A DNA stretch of 64,000 bases from the NCBI GenBank assembly GCA_029959325.1, contig JASCPF010000006.1, positions 24,996-88,995 on the forward strand, given 5' to 3'. This document shows positions 25,472-34,531 of the stretch, in pieces. Below the pieces are notes generated by a model that worked only from the letters and a program-made list of their open reading frames with translations, was not told where the DNA came from and ran no database searches. Source of the DNA: Microbacteriaceae bacterium PS02068 (GTDB lineage: Bacteria > Actinomycetota > Actinomycetes > Actinomycetales > Microbacteriaceae). Position 1 is the first letter of the stretch, and the number at the start of each line of letters is the position of its first letter. The translations under genes and the position numbers were made by a program.

Positions 25472-27074
25472 CCACGCCCGCGCCAGCGCGATCATCGGCG
25501 CCGGAACGCTCGTCTCGCGCGTGACCGGACTGCTGCGCACGGTCATCCTCGTGATGGTCATCGGCTCGTTCGGCAGCCGAGCCGCAGATGCGTTCACCAC
25601 CGCCAACCTGCTGCCGACCAACATCTACGAGCTGCTGGCCGCGGGTGTCATCACCGGCATCATCGTGCCGCAGATCGTGAAGGCCGCCTCGCACAGCGAC
25701 GGCGGCGCACGTTTCGTCTCGAAGCTGCTCACCCTCGGCACGGTGCTGCTGGTCGCCGCGACCGCGGTCGTCCTGGCTCTGGCGCCGCTGCTCATCTGGC
25801 TCTACTCGGCGAACTACCCGCCCGACCAGCACGCGCTCGCCGTCGCTTTCGCCTACTGGTGCCTGCCCCAGCTGCTCTTCTACGGGCTCTACGCGCTGCT
25901 CGGCGAAGTCCTCAATGCCCGACGCGTGTTCGGCCCCTACAGCTGGGCACCGACGGTCAACAACGTCGTCTCCATCGCCGGCTTCGGCGTCTTCCTGCTG
26001 ATCTTCGGTGGTCCCTTCACCGACGTGGACGACTGGGATGCCGCGAAGATCGCCGTTCTCGGCGCGACGGCGACGGTCGGCATCGCCCTGCAGGCCTGCG
26101 TGCTGCTGTTCTTCTGGAAGCGGACGAACCTTCGCGTCCGGCCCGACTTCCGCTGGCGCGGGATGGGTCTGCGGCACATCGGCACGCTCGCCTATTGGAC
26201 GTTCCTCGCGGTGGTCGTCGGGCAGGTAGCGGGCATCGCCCAGGCATCCGTCATCTCGGGTGCCTCGGGAACGTCCGGCATCACCGTGATCACGATCGCG
26301 TGGCTGATCTTCATGCTTCCCCACTCGATCGTGGCGATGTCGATCTCGACCACGTACTTCACGCGCCTGGCCGAACTCGTGGCCGCAGACCGGCGTGACG
26401 AGATCGGGCCGAACATCGACGAGTCGATCCGCGCGCTGTCGGTCTTCGCGTTCGGCTTCATGGCGGCGATCGGCGCGGCATCCGTGCCCCTCGCCCGCAT
26501 CTTCAGCCGCAGCGCCGAGGGCGCCGTCGCGATCGCGTGGGTGCTCTGCGCGTATCTCGTGGCCCTGGTGCCGTTCGGGGTGCTCGTGATCGTGCGCCGC
26601 GCCTTCTTCGCGTTCCAAGACACCCGCACGCCCTTCTGGTTCTCGCTCGTGCAGGCGTCACTCGCCGCCGCCGGCGCAGGGCTCGCCTGGCTCGGCGTTC
26701 AGTCGGGGCTGCTCCACCTCGCCTTCCTCGCCGCCGCCGTGGCGCTGACGCAGTCGCTGTCGACGTTCGTGCAGCTGCCCGTGGCGGTCCGCCTGCTGCG
26801 CCGTCACACCGGATCCCTGCGCTTCGAGTCGACGTGGCGTGCCCTCCGGCGGTTCGCGATCGCCGCCGTGCCGGCCTTCGCGGCCGGCTGGGTGACGTTC
26901 CTGCTCACGGGTGGTCCCGCGGGGTGGACGACCGACAGCCTGATCACGGGCTTCCTGGGGGCCGCAGTCGTGGGTGGGGTGTCACTGCTCGTGTACATCG
27001 CCGGCCTCGCGCTGCTGCGTGCACCCGAGCTGGCCGTCGCGACCGGTGCGATCCGGCGCATCATCGGCCGCTGA
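25464..27074 (+). CDS. murJ: Lipid II flippase MurJ
   Basis: MurJ moves lipid-linked peptidoglycan precursor across the cytoplasmic membrane. The 536-residue product has about 14 membrane helices. It begins with the family pattern [19 protein letters not shown]; conserved segments include [23 protein letters not shown] and [15 protein letters not shown]. It starts inside the end of the DUF6049 gene (8-bp overlap), so the two are translationally coupled. The order DUF6049-murJ-trxB-trxA is conserved. Confidence 0.95.
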   Translation: MPSHARASAIIGAGTLVSRVTGLLRTVILVMVIGSFGSRAADAFTTANLLPTNIYELLAAGVITGIIVPQIVKAASHSDGGARFVSKLLTLGTVLLVAATAVVLALAPLLIWLYSANYPPDQHALAVAFAYWCLPQLLFYGLYALLGEVLNARRVFGPYSWAPTVNNVVSIAGFGVFLLIFGGPFTDVDDWDAAKIAVLGATATVGIALQACVLLFFWKRTNLRVRPDFRWRGMGLRHIGTLAYWTFLAVVVGQVAGIAQASVISGASGTSGITVITIAWLIFMLPHSIVAMSISTTYFTRLAELVAADRRDEIGPNIDESIRALSVFAFGFMAAIGAASVPLARIFSRSAEGAVAIAWVLCAYLVALVPFGVLVIVRRAFFAFQDTRTPFWFSLVQASLAAAGAGLAWLGVQSGLLHLAFLAAAVALTQSLSTFVQLPVAVRLLRRHTGSLRFESTWRALRRFAIAAVPAFAAGWVTFLLTGGPAGWTTDSLITGFLGAAVVGGVSLLVYIAGLALLRAPELAVATGAIRRIIGR

Positions 27075-27178
27075 CACGCCCCGCGCCGGCCGCCCGTGGA
27101 ATGCCCCGCGGCTACCATGGGTTGAATGCCCTGGGGCCCCGAGGTGGGCGCCGAGGCAGTGGACGAAGGGGAGCAGAC

Positions 27179-28159
27179 GTGCGTCAGGTCATCATCATCG
27201 GTTCGGGTCCGGCAGGATTCACGGCAGCGATCTACGCCGCTCGCGCGAACCTCGAGCCGCTGCTGATCGCGAGCTCGGTCGAGGCCGGCGGCGAGCTGAT
27301 GAACACCACCGAGGTCGAGAACTTCCCGGGCTTCCCCGAGGGAATCATGGGCCCCGAGCTCATGGCGAAGATGCAGGAGCAGGCCGAGCGCTTCGGCACT
27401 GAGGTGCTCTACGACGACGTCGTGAGCCTCGACCTGACCGGCGACATCAAGAAGGTCGTGCTGGGCAGCGGCGCCGAGCACGAGGCCGAGAGCATCGTCT
27501 TCGCGACGGGCTCTGCGCCCCGCAAGATCGGCATCGAGGGCGAGACGCGCCTCTCCGGCCACGGCGTCTCGTACTGCGCGACGTGCGACGGCTTCTTCTT
27601 CCGTGAGCAGCAGATCGCCGTCGTCGGCGGCGGCGACTCGGCGATGGAAGAGGCGACGTTCCTCACGAAGTTCGCCTCGAAGGTCTACGTCATCCACCGC
27701 CGTGACGAGCTGCGCGCGTCGAAGATCATGCAGGACCGCGCCCGCGCCAACGAGAAGATCGAGTTCGTGTGGAACAGCGAGGTCATCGACGTGCTGGGCG
27801 ACGACGCCGTCACGGGCATCCTGCTGCGCGACACGGTCGACGGATCTGAGCGAGAACTGCCGCTGACCGGGGTTTTCGTCGCGATCGGCAACGACCCGCG
27901 CACGCACCTCGTGCACCAGCAGCTCGAGCTGACCGAGCACGGCACGGTGTGGGTCGACGGGCGCACCTCGCGCACGTCGCAGCCGGGCGTCTTCGCCGCG
28001 GGCGACGTCGTCGACCCGACGTACCGCCAGGCCGTCACCGCCGCCGCCAGCGGCACGACCGCCGCCCTCGACGTGGAGCACTACCTCGCCGCCCGCGGTG
28101 ACGCCGGTGCACCCGAGGTGGATGCCAGCGAGATCGACGGCCTCACCGACGCCGCCTGA
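27179..28159 (+). CDS. trxB: Thioredoxin-disulfide reductase
   Basis: An FAD/NADPH enzyme that reduces thioredoxin. The product is 326 residues from GTG 27179, with AAGGGGAG 6-7 nt upstream; the longer reading frame is rejected. Seen: FAD site GSGPAG (8-13), redox-active CATC (Cys about 133 and 136), NADPH site GGGDSA (about 153) and C-terminal FAD segment [10 protein letters not shown]. It is followed by trxA in the same direction, so the pair forms the cytosolic thiol-reducing system. Confidence 0.97.
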   Translation: MRQVIIIGSGPAGFTAAIYAARANLEPLLIASSVEAGGELMNTTEVENFPGFPEGIMGPELMAKMQEQAERFGTEVLYDDVVSLDLTGDIKKVVLGSGAEHEAESIVFATGSAPRKIGIEGETRLSGHGVSYCATCDGFFFREQQIAVVGGGDSAMEEATFLTKFASKVYVIHRRDELRASKIMQDRARANEKIEFVWNSEVIDVLGDDAVTGILLRDTVDGSERELPLTGVFVAIGNDPRTHLVHQQLELTEHGTVWVDGRTSRTSQPGVFAAGDVVDPTYRQAVTAAASGTTAALDVEHYLAARGDAGAPEVDASEIDGLTDAA

Positions 28160-28246
28160 CGACCACGGGGTGCGCGGAACAATCCGATCACGCCCGGTGT
28201 TCGAACAACTGACACACACACGTGTCGGAAACCTAAGGAGCAGGAA

Positions 28247-28570
28247 ATGACCGCGAAGGCCACGAGCGAGAGCACCTGGAAGCAGGACGTCCTCGACGCA
28301 GAAGGCCCCGTTCTGGTGGACTTCTGGGCCGAGTGGTGTGGGCCGTGCCGCATGGTCGGACCCATCCTCGACGAGATCCAGACCGAGAACGACGGCAAGA
28401 TCACCGTTCTCAAGCTCAACGTCGACGAGAACCCGAACCTCGCCATGGAGTACCAGATCACGTCGATCCCGGCGATGAAGGTCTTCAACAAGGGTCAGGT
28501 CGAGAAGACGATCATCGGCGCGAAGCCGAAGTTCGCCCTCGAGAAGGATCTCGCGACGTACCTGGGCTGA
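28247..28570 (+). CDS. trxA: Thioredoxin
   Basis: A 107-residue thioredoxin with active site WCGPC (Cys 31 and 34) and the cis-proline region TSIPAMKVF. The ribosome site AAGGAG lies 8 nt upstream of the ATG. It is reduced by the product of trxB, 87 bp upstream. A hairpin (28592-28619) just downstream probably ends the transcript. Confidence 0.97.
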   Translation: MTAKATSESTWKQDVLDAEGPVLVDFWAEWCGPCRMVGPILDEIQTENDGKITVLKLNVDENPNLAMEYQITSIPAMKVFNKGQVEKTIIGAKPKFALEKDLATYLG

Positions 28571-28588
28571 AAAGCCCGCTGATCGGAC

Positions 28589-28930
28589 TCAGGATGCCTC
28601 GGCTCGCACCGAGGCATCCCACGTCCGATGCGGTTCACTGCCCAGCAGGCGCCAGACGGCACGCGTGAGGGCGGGGTAGTCGAGCGAGATCTGCCGCAGC
28701 ACGCGATAATTCCGCGCCACGGTGGGCTTGTTGCCGCCGTCTGCCGCGATGTTCTCAGCGCGCAGCGTCAGCACGACGAGTTCGTCGACCGACGGCAGAT
28801 CCTCCATGAAGTCCCACGGGTCTTCCCCGTCGCGGATGCGCTCCTCGATGAGCACCGACAGTTCGTCGGATGCCTCGGCGCGCAGCACTTCGAGACTCGC
28901 GCGGCGCGGCAGGATCGAGCGGTCGGTCAC
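28589..28930 (-). CDS. Conserved hypothetical protein next to parB
   Basis: 113 residues, no membrane segment or signal. It is acidic in the middle (ERIRDGEDPWDFMEDLPSVDE) with a helical C-terminal half (NYRVLRQISLDYPALTRAVW). I do not recognise a family. It lies between trxA (convergent) and parB (same strand, 50 bp upstream), so it may be read from the parAB transcript. Its last codons form one arm of the hairpin at 28592-28619. Confidence 0.7.
   Translation of the reverse strand: MTDRSILPRRASLEVLRAEASDELSVLIEERIRDGEDPWDFMEDLPSVDELVVLTLRAENIAADGGNKPTVARNYRVLRQISLDYPALTRAVWRLLGSEPHRTWDASVRAEAS
28592..28619. terminator. Bidirectional hairpin between trxA and the parB-side gene
   Basis: GGATGCCTCGG and CCGAGGCATCC are perfect 11-bp arms around a 6-nt loop. 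The hairpin serves trxA on the plus strand and overlaps the last codons of the convergent gene on the minus strand. Both arms contain the over-represented GGATGCC word. Confidence 0.65.
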
Positions 28931-28980
28931 CGTTCCAGCCTACGCCCCCGGCCGATGTCGAGGACGGCGGAAGCCCGGGC

Positions 28981-30012
28981 TCAGCGCGCGCCGAACTCTG
29001 TTTCGCCGAGCTCGGCGAGAATCCGATTGAGATCCTGAATTGTCGCGAAATCTATATTGATCTGGCCTTTTCTTGCAGTCAGCGCGATCTTGACCTTGGT
29101 GTTGAGCCGGTCACCCAGGCGCTGAGCAACGTCATCGAGGTGCGCACGCCGCGCGCCGGCCTTCGGGGGTGCGACCTTCGATGACGACCCACCCACCGTC
29201 TTCGACGCGGCCTCGGCGGCGCGGACCGAGAGGTCTTCGTTGACGATCTTGTCGGCGAGCCGCTGCATCGCCGTGACGTCGTCGAGCGACAGGATCGCAC
29301 GGGCGTGGCCGGCGCTGAGCACGCCCGCGGCGACGCGCTGCTGCACGGGCACCGGCAGCTTCAGCAACCGGATGGTGTTGCTGATCTGCGGTCGCGAGCG
29401 GCCGATGCGCGTCGCCAGCACTTCCTGCGTGATGCCGAAGTCGTCGAGCAGCTGCTGATAGGCGGATGCCTCTTCGAGGGGGTTCAGCTGTGCGCGATGC
29501 AGGTTCTCGAGCAGAGCGTCTCGCAGCAGGTCCTCGTCGGCCGTGTCGCGCACGATGGCGGGGATCGCGGTGAGGCCGGCGGCACGCGCTGCGCGTGTGC
29601 GCCGCTCCCCCATGATGAGCTCGTAGGCGCCGTCGTCGTTCGTCCTGACGACGACCGGCTGCAGCACCCCGAACTCGCGGACACTGTGGATCAGCTCGGC
29701 CAGATCGTCCGAGTCGAAGTTCGTGCGCGGCTGACGTGGGTTCGGCACGATCTCGTTCGGATCGATGTGCACCAGCCGCGCGCCGGGGACGGCGATCAGG
29801 TCTTCCCCCGGCTGATCCGACTGATCCGACCGCGTCACGGCTTCGCTCGGGGCATCGGGGCTCGTGGCATCCGCGCCATCGCCGACAGACTCGGAGGGGG
29901 CGGAGGACCGAGAGGCGCCGGGGAAGAAGACGTCCACGGGCCGCGCCTCAGCGCTCTCCGATGTCGGGATGAGAGCCCCGATGCCTCGTCCCAGTCCTGT
30001 GCGCTTCGCCAT
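28981..30012 (-). CDS. parB: Chromosome partitioning protein ParB
   Basis: ParB is the CTP-dependent clamp that loads at parS and spreads. The product is 343 residues. The ParB N-terminal nuclease-like fold contains GERRTRAARAAGLTAIPAIVRD (box II), preceded by NPRQPRTNF. The central helix-turn-helix has GITQEVLATRIGRSRPQISNTIRLL. A C-terminal dimerisation domain (RILAELGETEF) ends the chain. The start overlaps the parA stop by one base. Three perfect parS sites are 1-1.7 kb upstream. Confidence 0.96.
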   Translation of the reverse strand: MAKRTGLGRGIGALIPTSESAEARPVDVFFPGASRSSAPSESVGDGADATSPDAPSEAVTRSDQSDQPGEDLIAVPGARLVHIDPNEIVPNPRQPRTNFDSDDLAELIHSVREFGVLQPVVVRTNDDGAYELIMGERRTRAARAAGLTAIPAIVRDTADEDLLRDALLENLHRAQLNPLEEASAYQQLLDDFGITQEVLATRIGRSRPQISNTIRLLKLPVPVQQRVAAGVLSAGHARAILSLDDVTAMQRLADKIVNEDLSVRAAEAASKTVGGSSSKVAPPKAGARRAHLDDVAQRLGDRLNTKVKIALTARKGQINIDFATIQDLNRILAELGETEFGAR

Positions 30013-30947
30013 CAGTTCGTCTCCTCGTTCGTCGTCGCCGTCTGCGGGCGCTGCACCAATTCCACGGCCGCCTCGCGGTACGACACGGCGCCCACCGACT
30101 GCGGATCGTAGGCGATCACGGTCTGTCCGAAGCTCGGCGCCTCAGACACACGCACCGAGCGCGGGATGATCGTGCGCAGCACCTCGCTCGGGAAGTGTGA
30201 GCGCACTTCCTCAGCGACCTGTTGCGCAAGTCGCGTGCGACCGTCGTACATCGTCAGCAGAATCGTGGAGAGGTGCAGCGACGGGTTCAGGTGCTTCTGA
30301 ATCATGCGGATGCTGCCCAGCAGCTGCGAGAGTCCCTCGAGCGCGTAATACTCACATTGAATGGGGATCATCAGTTCACTGGCGGCCGTGAAGGCATTGA
30401 TGGTCAGCAGACCGAGTGAGGGCGGGCAGTCGATGAGCACGAAATCGAGTCGCTCTTCGGATGCCGCGAGGTAGTCGTCCAGCGCCGTCCGCAGGCGGTG
30501 CTCACGAGCCACCTGCGATACGAGTTCAATCTCGGCGCCGGCGAGATGGATCGTGCTCGGTGCGCACAGCAGATTAGGCGACTCAGGGCTCGTCTGGATG
30601 ATGTCGGCAAGAGGAAACTCGTCGATCAGCACGTCGTAGACACTGGGAATGTCGGCCGTGTGCGGCACACCGAGCGCCGTCGACGCATTTCCCTGCGGAT
30701 CGAGGTCGATCACCAGAACGCGCGCACCCAGCGACACCAGCGCTGCGGCCATATTGACGGTCGTGGTCGTCTTTCCGACGCCACCCTTCTGGTTCGAGAT
30801 CGTCAACACGCGGGTCTCGCCAGAGAACTCGACCGACACGGCCGCGAGTGCCTTCCGACGAGACGTCAGATCGGCGAGTTCGCGCGCAATCGGACTGTCG
30901 TCGAGAGAGAAGGGTGCGGGAGAGGTCGCGTTCTCCGATTCCGGCAC
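30012..30947 (-). CDS. parA: Chromosome partitioning ATPase ParA (Soj)
   Basis: ParA is the ATPase that moves ParB-parS complexes and so the origin. The product is 311 residues from GTG 30947, chosen because AGGAG lies 6 nt upstream and a TACAGT -10 element at 30986-30981 would place the transcript start after the outer ATG (30977). Seen: the deviant Walker A KGGVGKTTTTVNMA, Walker B DFVLIDCPPSLG and the Soj signature RVSEAPSFGQTV. ParA and ParB are co-transcribed. Confidence 0.95.
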   Translation of the reverse strand: MPESENATSPAPFSLDDSPIARELADLTSRRKALAAVSVEFSGETRVLTISNQKGGVGKTTTTVNMAAALVSLGARVLVIDLDPQGNASTALGVPHTADIPSVYDVLIDEFPLADIIQTSPESPNLLCAPSTIHLAGAEIELVSQVAREHRLRTALDDYLAASEERLDFVLIDCPPSLGLLTINAFTAASELMIPIQCEYYALEGLSQLLGSIRMIQKHLNPSLHLSTILLTMYDGRTRLAQQVAEEVRSHFPSEVLRTIIPRSVRVSEAPSFGQTVIAYDPQSVGAVSYREAAVELVQRPQTATTNEETN

Positions 30948-30980
30948 CAGCAACTCCTGTCTCTGTCGGGGGATCATCCC

Positions 30981-30986
30981 ACTGTA
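30981..30986 (-). promoter_or_regulatory. Probable -10 element of the parAB promoter
   Basis: TACAGT on the minus strand, 34-39 nt upstream of the chosen parA start. No good -35 is visible. The two parS sites at 31016 and 31052 lie directly upstream, so ParB bound there could repress the promoter. Confidence 0.4.
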
Positions 30987-31015
30987 GTCGAGGCCTATGA
31001 CCTCACCATTCGCGA

Positions 31016-31031
31016 TGTTTCACGTGAAACA
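31016..31031. other. parS: parS site 1
   Basis: TGTTTCACGTGAAACA, a perfect 16-bp match to the universal ParB binding palindrome, between parA and rsmG. About 5 kb from the dnaA-dnaN origin region. Confidence 0.95.
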
Positions 31032-31051
31032 TCGTTCGCCGCCTCGTGTGA

Positions 31052-31067
31052 TGTTTCACGTGAAACA
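31052..31067. other. parS: parS site 2
   Basis: A second perfect TGTTTCACGTGAAACA, 36 bp (start to start) from site 1 and just downstream of the rsmG stop. Confidence 0.95.
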
Positions 31068-31078
31068 TCACACCGTGC

Positions 31079-31702
31079 TCAGCCGACCGTGGCCCGAATC
31101 ACGCGGGTCGGCTCGCTGATCACACCGTCGCCCACCACCTCGACGCGCACGTCGCGCAGTCTGTAGGTGCGAATGGCCTTCGCGGCGGCGGTGATCTCGT
31201 TCTCGGCGTTTGCTCCCTTGAGCAGGACCAACTCGCCACCGGGGCGCACGAGGGGAGCGGTCAGGGGAATCAGTGTCTTCAGTGCGCTGACGGCACGGGC
31301 GGTGACGGCATCGAGCACGGGCCCGAGCTTCCACTCCTCGCCCCGAGCCCGCACGACCTCGACGTTGTCGAGGTCCCAGGCATCCTTCTGCTCCTGCAGC
31401 CACGCCACCCGGCGCTCCATCGGCTCGATCAGCACCCACTGCACGTCGGGTCGGGCGATCGCCAGGACGAGTCCCGGCAGCCCGGCGCCAGATCCGATGT
31501 CGCCGACGCGCGAGCCGGCCTGGAACAGGGGAGCGGCCACCGCAGAGTTCAAGATGTGCCGCGTCCACAGTCGTGGCGGCTCCAGTGGACCGATGAGCCC
31601 GCGCTCTTCACCGTGCTCACCCAGCGCTTGTGCGAATCCCCGGGCCTGTGCGATGCGGTCGCCGAACACGGTGATGGCTTCGGCCGGCTCTTGCTCGATC
31701 AT
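31079..31702 (-). CDS. rsmG: 16S rRNA (guanine-N7) methyltransferase RsmG
   Basis: RsmG methylates N7 of G527 (E. coli numbering) in 16S rRNA with SAM. The product is 207 residues. SAM motif VGDIGSGAGLPGLVLAI (about 65-82) and conserved MERRVAWLQE are visible, as is VTARAVSALKTLIPL. The whole 19-bp gap to the upstream jag gene is filled by parS site 3, so no ordinary ribosome site is seen. Translation may depend on coupling to jag. Confidence 0.95.
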   Translation of the reverse strand: MIEQEPAEAITVFGDRIAQARGFAQALGEHGEERGLIGPLEPPRLWTRHILNSAVAAPLFQAGSRVGDIGSGAGLPGLVLAIARPDVQWVLIEPMERRVAWLQEQKDAWDLDNVEVVRARGEEWKLGPVLDAVTARAVSALKTLIPLTAPLVRPGGELVLLKGANAENEITAAAKAIRTYRLRDVRVEVVGDGVISEPTRVIRATVG

Positions 31703-31705
31703 CGA

Positions 31706-31721
31706 TGTTTCACGTGAAACA
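31706..31721. other. parS: parS site 3
   Basis: A third perfect TGTTTCACGTGAAACA. It occupies positions -4 to -19 relative to the rsmG start, exactly the jag-rsmG spacer. Confidence 0.95.
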
Positions 31722-32237
31722 TCACGCGCGACGGATCACGATGTGCCGGTCCGCGCCCTCGCCGTACGACTCCGAGACGAGACCACGCTCGCCGACGATG
31801 TCGTGAATGAGCTTCCGCTCGTAGCTCGACATGGCGGGCAGGGATGCCTGTGACCCACCCTCGTCCAGACGCGCGATGGCTCGGTCGACGAGCTTCTCGA
31901 GCTGCTGCTGACGAGCGTCGCGAGAACCGCCGACATCGAGAATGAGGCGCGAGAACCGACCGGTCTGCGTCTGCACCGCGATGCGGGTCAGCTCTTGCAG
32001 GGCCTGCACCGTCTCGGGGTCGGAGATCAGTCGCAGGGCACCGGGGTCGTCGTTCTCCACCGACACGTAGGCGCGGCCGGCGCGAACGTCGAGCGCGAGG
32101 TCACCGTCGATGTCCGCGATGTCGAGCAGCCCCTCGAGGTAGTCGGCGGCAACGTCACCCTCCTGCTCGAGCTGCTCGGTGGTGGCAACGCTCGCCGACG
32201 AGCGCTCGGAAATGGTCTGATCTGCCGTGTTGCTCAT
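31722..32237 (-). CDS. Jag/KhpB family KH-R3H RNA-binding protein
   Basis: 171 residues from ATG 32237; a GTG at 32249 that overlaps the yidC stop (GTGA) is an alternative. The acidic N-terminal part is followed by a KH-like domain (RLILDVGGSRDARQQQLEKLVDRA) and a C-terminal R3H domain (MSSYERKLIHDIV, then GADRHIVIRR). The family binds RNA and is linked to cell division and envelope control. It usually follows yidC, as here. Confidence 0.92.
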   Translation of the reverse strand: MSNTADQTISERSSASVATTEQLEQEGDVAADYLEGLLDIADIDGDLALDVRAGRAYVSVENDDPGALRLISDPETVQALQELTRIAVQTQTGRFSRLILDVGGSRDARQQQLEKLVDRAIARLDEGGSQASLPAMSSYERKLIHDIVGERGLVSESYGEGADRHIVIRRA

Positions 32238-32245
32238 GAGTAGTC

Positions 32246-33379
32246 TCACTCTGTCTTCGATGACGGGTCGGTCGGCTTGGCCTTCTGCGCCTGCTTCTTC
32301 GCGCGCTGCTTGTTCACCGGCTGCTGGCGCTTGGGGGCTTCGGCCTTCGCCTTCTGAGCCTCTTCATACAGGCGCTGCTGCTCGGCCTGGTACTTCTCGA
32401 GCGGGATGATCTTGCCCGAGCTGTCGAGCGCCTTGCCCTTGCGCGCCAGGCGCTCTTCGCGCGCCTTCGCCGCATCGGAACCCGGCGTCGGCAGGTTCCG
32501 GATGACGAGGAACTGCTGCACCATCGTCCAGATGTTGGAGGTGAACCAGTAGATGACGACACCGAGCGGGAAGAAGAGTCCCGAGAAGATGAATGCCAGC
32601 GGCAGGATGTAGAGCATGATGCGCTGCATCTGGTAGGCCTGGCCGGTCTTGGCCTCGGGGGAGAGGTTCTTCGAGATGATCTGCAGCTGCGTGATGAACT
32701 GCGACGCGATCATCAGGATCACGAGGATCACGAGGATCGTGACCGTCGCCTCCCAGCCGTCGGGCTTCTGGTTGACGGCCTCGACGAGGCTCGTGTGCAG
32801 CGGCGCGACACCGAACAGCTTGGCTTCGTAGAACTGGAACGTCAGGTCCTTGTCCAGCAGGCCGACGCCGCCGAGGCCCCATTCGGCGTGCTTCTTCACG
32901 TCACTGAGCGTGTAGAACATGCCGAGCAGGATCGGCATCTGCACCAGCAGCGGAAGACAGCTCGACACCGGAGTCGTGCCGTGCTTCTTGTAGAGCGCCA
33001 TCGTCTCGCGGCTCATCGCCTCACGCGAGAGCTGATCCTTCTTGCCGCGATACTTCTCTTGAACTTTTCGCAGTTCAGGAGCAATTTCCATCATCTTGCG
33101 CTGGCTCTTGATCTGCCTGACGAAGAGGGGGATCAGTGCCGAGCGCACGACGATCACGAGACCCATGATCGACAGCACCCAGGTGATGCCCTCTGTCGCG
33201 CCCATGCCCAGCGACGTGAAGACCCAGTGCCAGAACACGAGGATCGCCTCGACGACGAACTTGAACGGCCACATGATCGTGCTGAAGAAGTCGAGCGACG
33301 TTCCGGGATAGGGCACCGTGGTGGGAGAGACCACCGGCGTCGGGTCCGCGGCGTCCGCGGCGTAGAGAAGATCCAGCAC
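32246..33379 (-). CDS. yidC: Membrane protein insertase YidC
   Basis: YidC inserts proteins into the cytoplasmic membrane alone or with SecYEG. The 377-residue product is the short actinobacterial form without a large periplasmic domain. Seen: the first helix (about 34-58), the conserved region GLVIVVRSALIPLFVRQIKSQRKM and coiled coil KVQEKYRGKKDQLSREAM, then SCLPLLVQMPILLGMFYTL. A long basic C-terminal tail (KQRAKKQAQKAKP) may contact ribosomes. It lies 3 bp after yidD. Confidence 0.96.
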   Translation of the reverse strand: MLDLLYAADAADPTPVVSPTTVPYPGTSLDFFSTIMWPFKFVVEAILVFWHWVFTSLGMGATEGITWVLSIMGLVIVVRSALIPLFVRQIKSQRKMMEIAPELRKVQEKYRGKKDQLSREAMSRETMALYKKHGTTPVSSCLPLLVQMPILLGMFYTLSDVKKHAEWGLGGVGLLDKDLTFQFYEAKLFGVAPLHTSLVEAVNQKPDGWEATVTILVILVILMIASQFITQLQIISKNLSPEAKTGQAYQMQRIMLYILPLAFIFSGLFFPLGVVIYWFTSNIWTMVQQFLVIRNLPTPGSDAAKAREERLARKGKALDSSGKIIPLEKYQAEQQRLYEEAQKAKAEAPKRQQPVNKQRAKKQAQKAKPTDPSSKTE

Positions 33380-33382
33380 GGA

Positions 33383-33787
33383 TCAGTCCTTTCTCGGCGA
33401 GGCGTCGGAGTGCGCCGCGCTCGGGGATGGCACGACGAAGCCGTGCCTGGTCAGCTCGTGTCGGAAACTCCGATGGAGAGGAACGTCGTCGATTCCGCCC
33501 TGCGCCCACGGATGGCAGCGCGCAAGACGTGCCGCGGTGAGGGCACTGCCCTTCACGAGCCCGTGCTGCTGCACGGCGCCCACGGCGTAGGCGGAACACG
33601 AGGGGTAGTACTTGCAGACATCGCCGTACGTGTGCGAGATCGTGGCGCGGTAGGTGTGCAGCAGGGCAAGACCGGCATTGCGGGGAAGCAGCGCAACGGC
33701 GTGCAGTGCAGTGGATGCCGAGAACGATCCGCCACTCACGAACCTGCCGTCACCGAGCGCGTACGACGGCAGTGTCGCCACGCTCAC
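33383..33787 (-). CDS. yidD: Membrane protein insertion efficiency factor YidD
   Basis: 134 residues from GTG 33787, which overlaps the rnpA stop by 4 bp (GTGA). The family core is YRATISHTYGDVCKYYPSCSAYAVGAVQQHGLVKG, given here as overlapping parts: YRATISHTYGDVCKYYPSCS and CSAYAVGAVQQHG. Three cysteine-containing positions and the RCHPWAQGGIDDVP motif are present. The N-terminal extension of about 30 residues is longer than in E. coli. It works beside YidC, encoded 3 bp downstream. Confidence 0.93.
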   Translation of the reverse strand: MSVATLPSYALGDGRFVSGGSFSASTALHAVALLPRNAGLALLHTYRATISHTYGDVCKYYPSCSAYAVGAVQQHGLVKGSALTAARLARCHPWAQGGIDDVPLHRSFRHELTRHGFVVPSPSAAHSDASPRKD

Positions 33788-34122
33788 GCGGCCGCCCGCC
33801 GATGGAGACACCGGGTGACCTCGGCACGGAGCAGACCGAAATCAGCGGATGCCGCGGCCGGCAGCGCACGGATGACCACGTCGGTGCCGGGCCGCACCTG
33901 TGACAGGGCGTCGGAGCACACGGCCTTCAGCCGGCGTCGGACGGTGTTGCGGGTCACGGCTGTTCCCACTTGCTTGCTCACGATGAATCCGAACCGCGCG
34001 GGGCGGTCTTCGGACGTGGTCACGACATACGTGACCGTGTGCACGGCGGCACAGCGGCTTCCCCCGCGGACGACGGATCGATAGTCCGCCCCGCGGGTGA
34101 TGCGATTCCCGCGCGCCAGCAC
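33784..34122 (-). CDS. rnpA: Ribonuclease P protein component
   Basis: The protein subunit of RNase P, which matures the 5' ends of tRNAs. The product is 112 residues from GTG 34122, chosen because homologs begin (M/V)LARxNRITRGADYR. The RNR motif region is RFGFIVSKQVGTAVTRNTVRR, shown here from GFIVSKQVGTAVTRNTVRRR. It lies 10 bp after rpmH, the universal order rpmH-rnpA. Confidence 0.93.
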   Translation of the reverse strand: MLARGNRITRGADYRSVVRGGSRCAAVHTVTYVVTTSEDRPARFGFIVSKQVGTAVTRNTVRRRLKAVCSDALSQVRPGTDVVIRALPAAASADFGLLRAEVTRCLHRRAAA

Positions 34123-34132
34123 TTCGAAGGCG

Positions 34133-34270
34133 TCAGACAGACAGCTCGGTGCGACCCTTGGCGCGACGCGCCGACAGGATCGACCGGCCGGCACGCGTGC
34201 GCATGCGGGCACGGAAGCCGTGCTTCTTGGCGCGGCGGCGGTTGTTGGGCTGGAACGTGCGCTTGCTCAT
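34133..34270 (-). CDS. rpmH: 50S ribosomal protein L34
   Basis: 45 residues: [20 protein letters not shown], then [20 protein letters not shown], then TELSV. This is a full-length, canonical L34. The ATG is at 34270. It heads the rpmH-rnpA-yidD-yidC-jag-rsmG run on the minus strand and is divergent from dnaA. Confidence 0.97.
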   Translation of the reverse strand: MSKRTFQPNNRRRAKKHGFRARMRTRAGRSILSARRAKGRTELSV

Positions 34271-34531
34271 GTGGATCACTCCGGATCGGCGGGTCACCCG
34301 AACGCTCTAGACCGGGGACGCAGGTACAGGGGACTGCCCAGGTGGGCGTAAGTCAACCGACTAAGGATACGTCGAGACGCGCCAGACCTCAAACTGAGAG
34401 CGGGAGGGTGTCATTATCCACTGCCTGTGGATGACGGGTGGCAGGGACACGCGGGCCGGAACTACAGTGGATTTTGCCCTCGACGGCGTCGCTGACTACC
34501 GTGGCTCGGGTAGTTATCCACAGGGAGTTCC
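34271..34531. promoter_or_regulatory. rpmH-dnaA control region with DnaA boxes
   Basis: A 261-bp divergent gap. DnaA-box-like sites: TTATCCACT (34414-34422), TGTGGATGA (34426-34434, opposite orientation) and a perfect TTATCCACA (34514-34522), 9 bp before the dnaA start. The last would overlap the dnaA ribosome-binding region, which suggests autoregulation. Promoters for both genes must be here, but I could not assign convincing hexamers. Confidence 0.7.
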
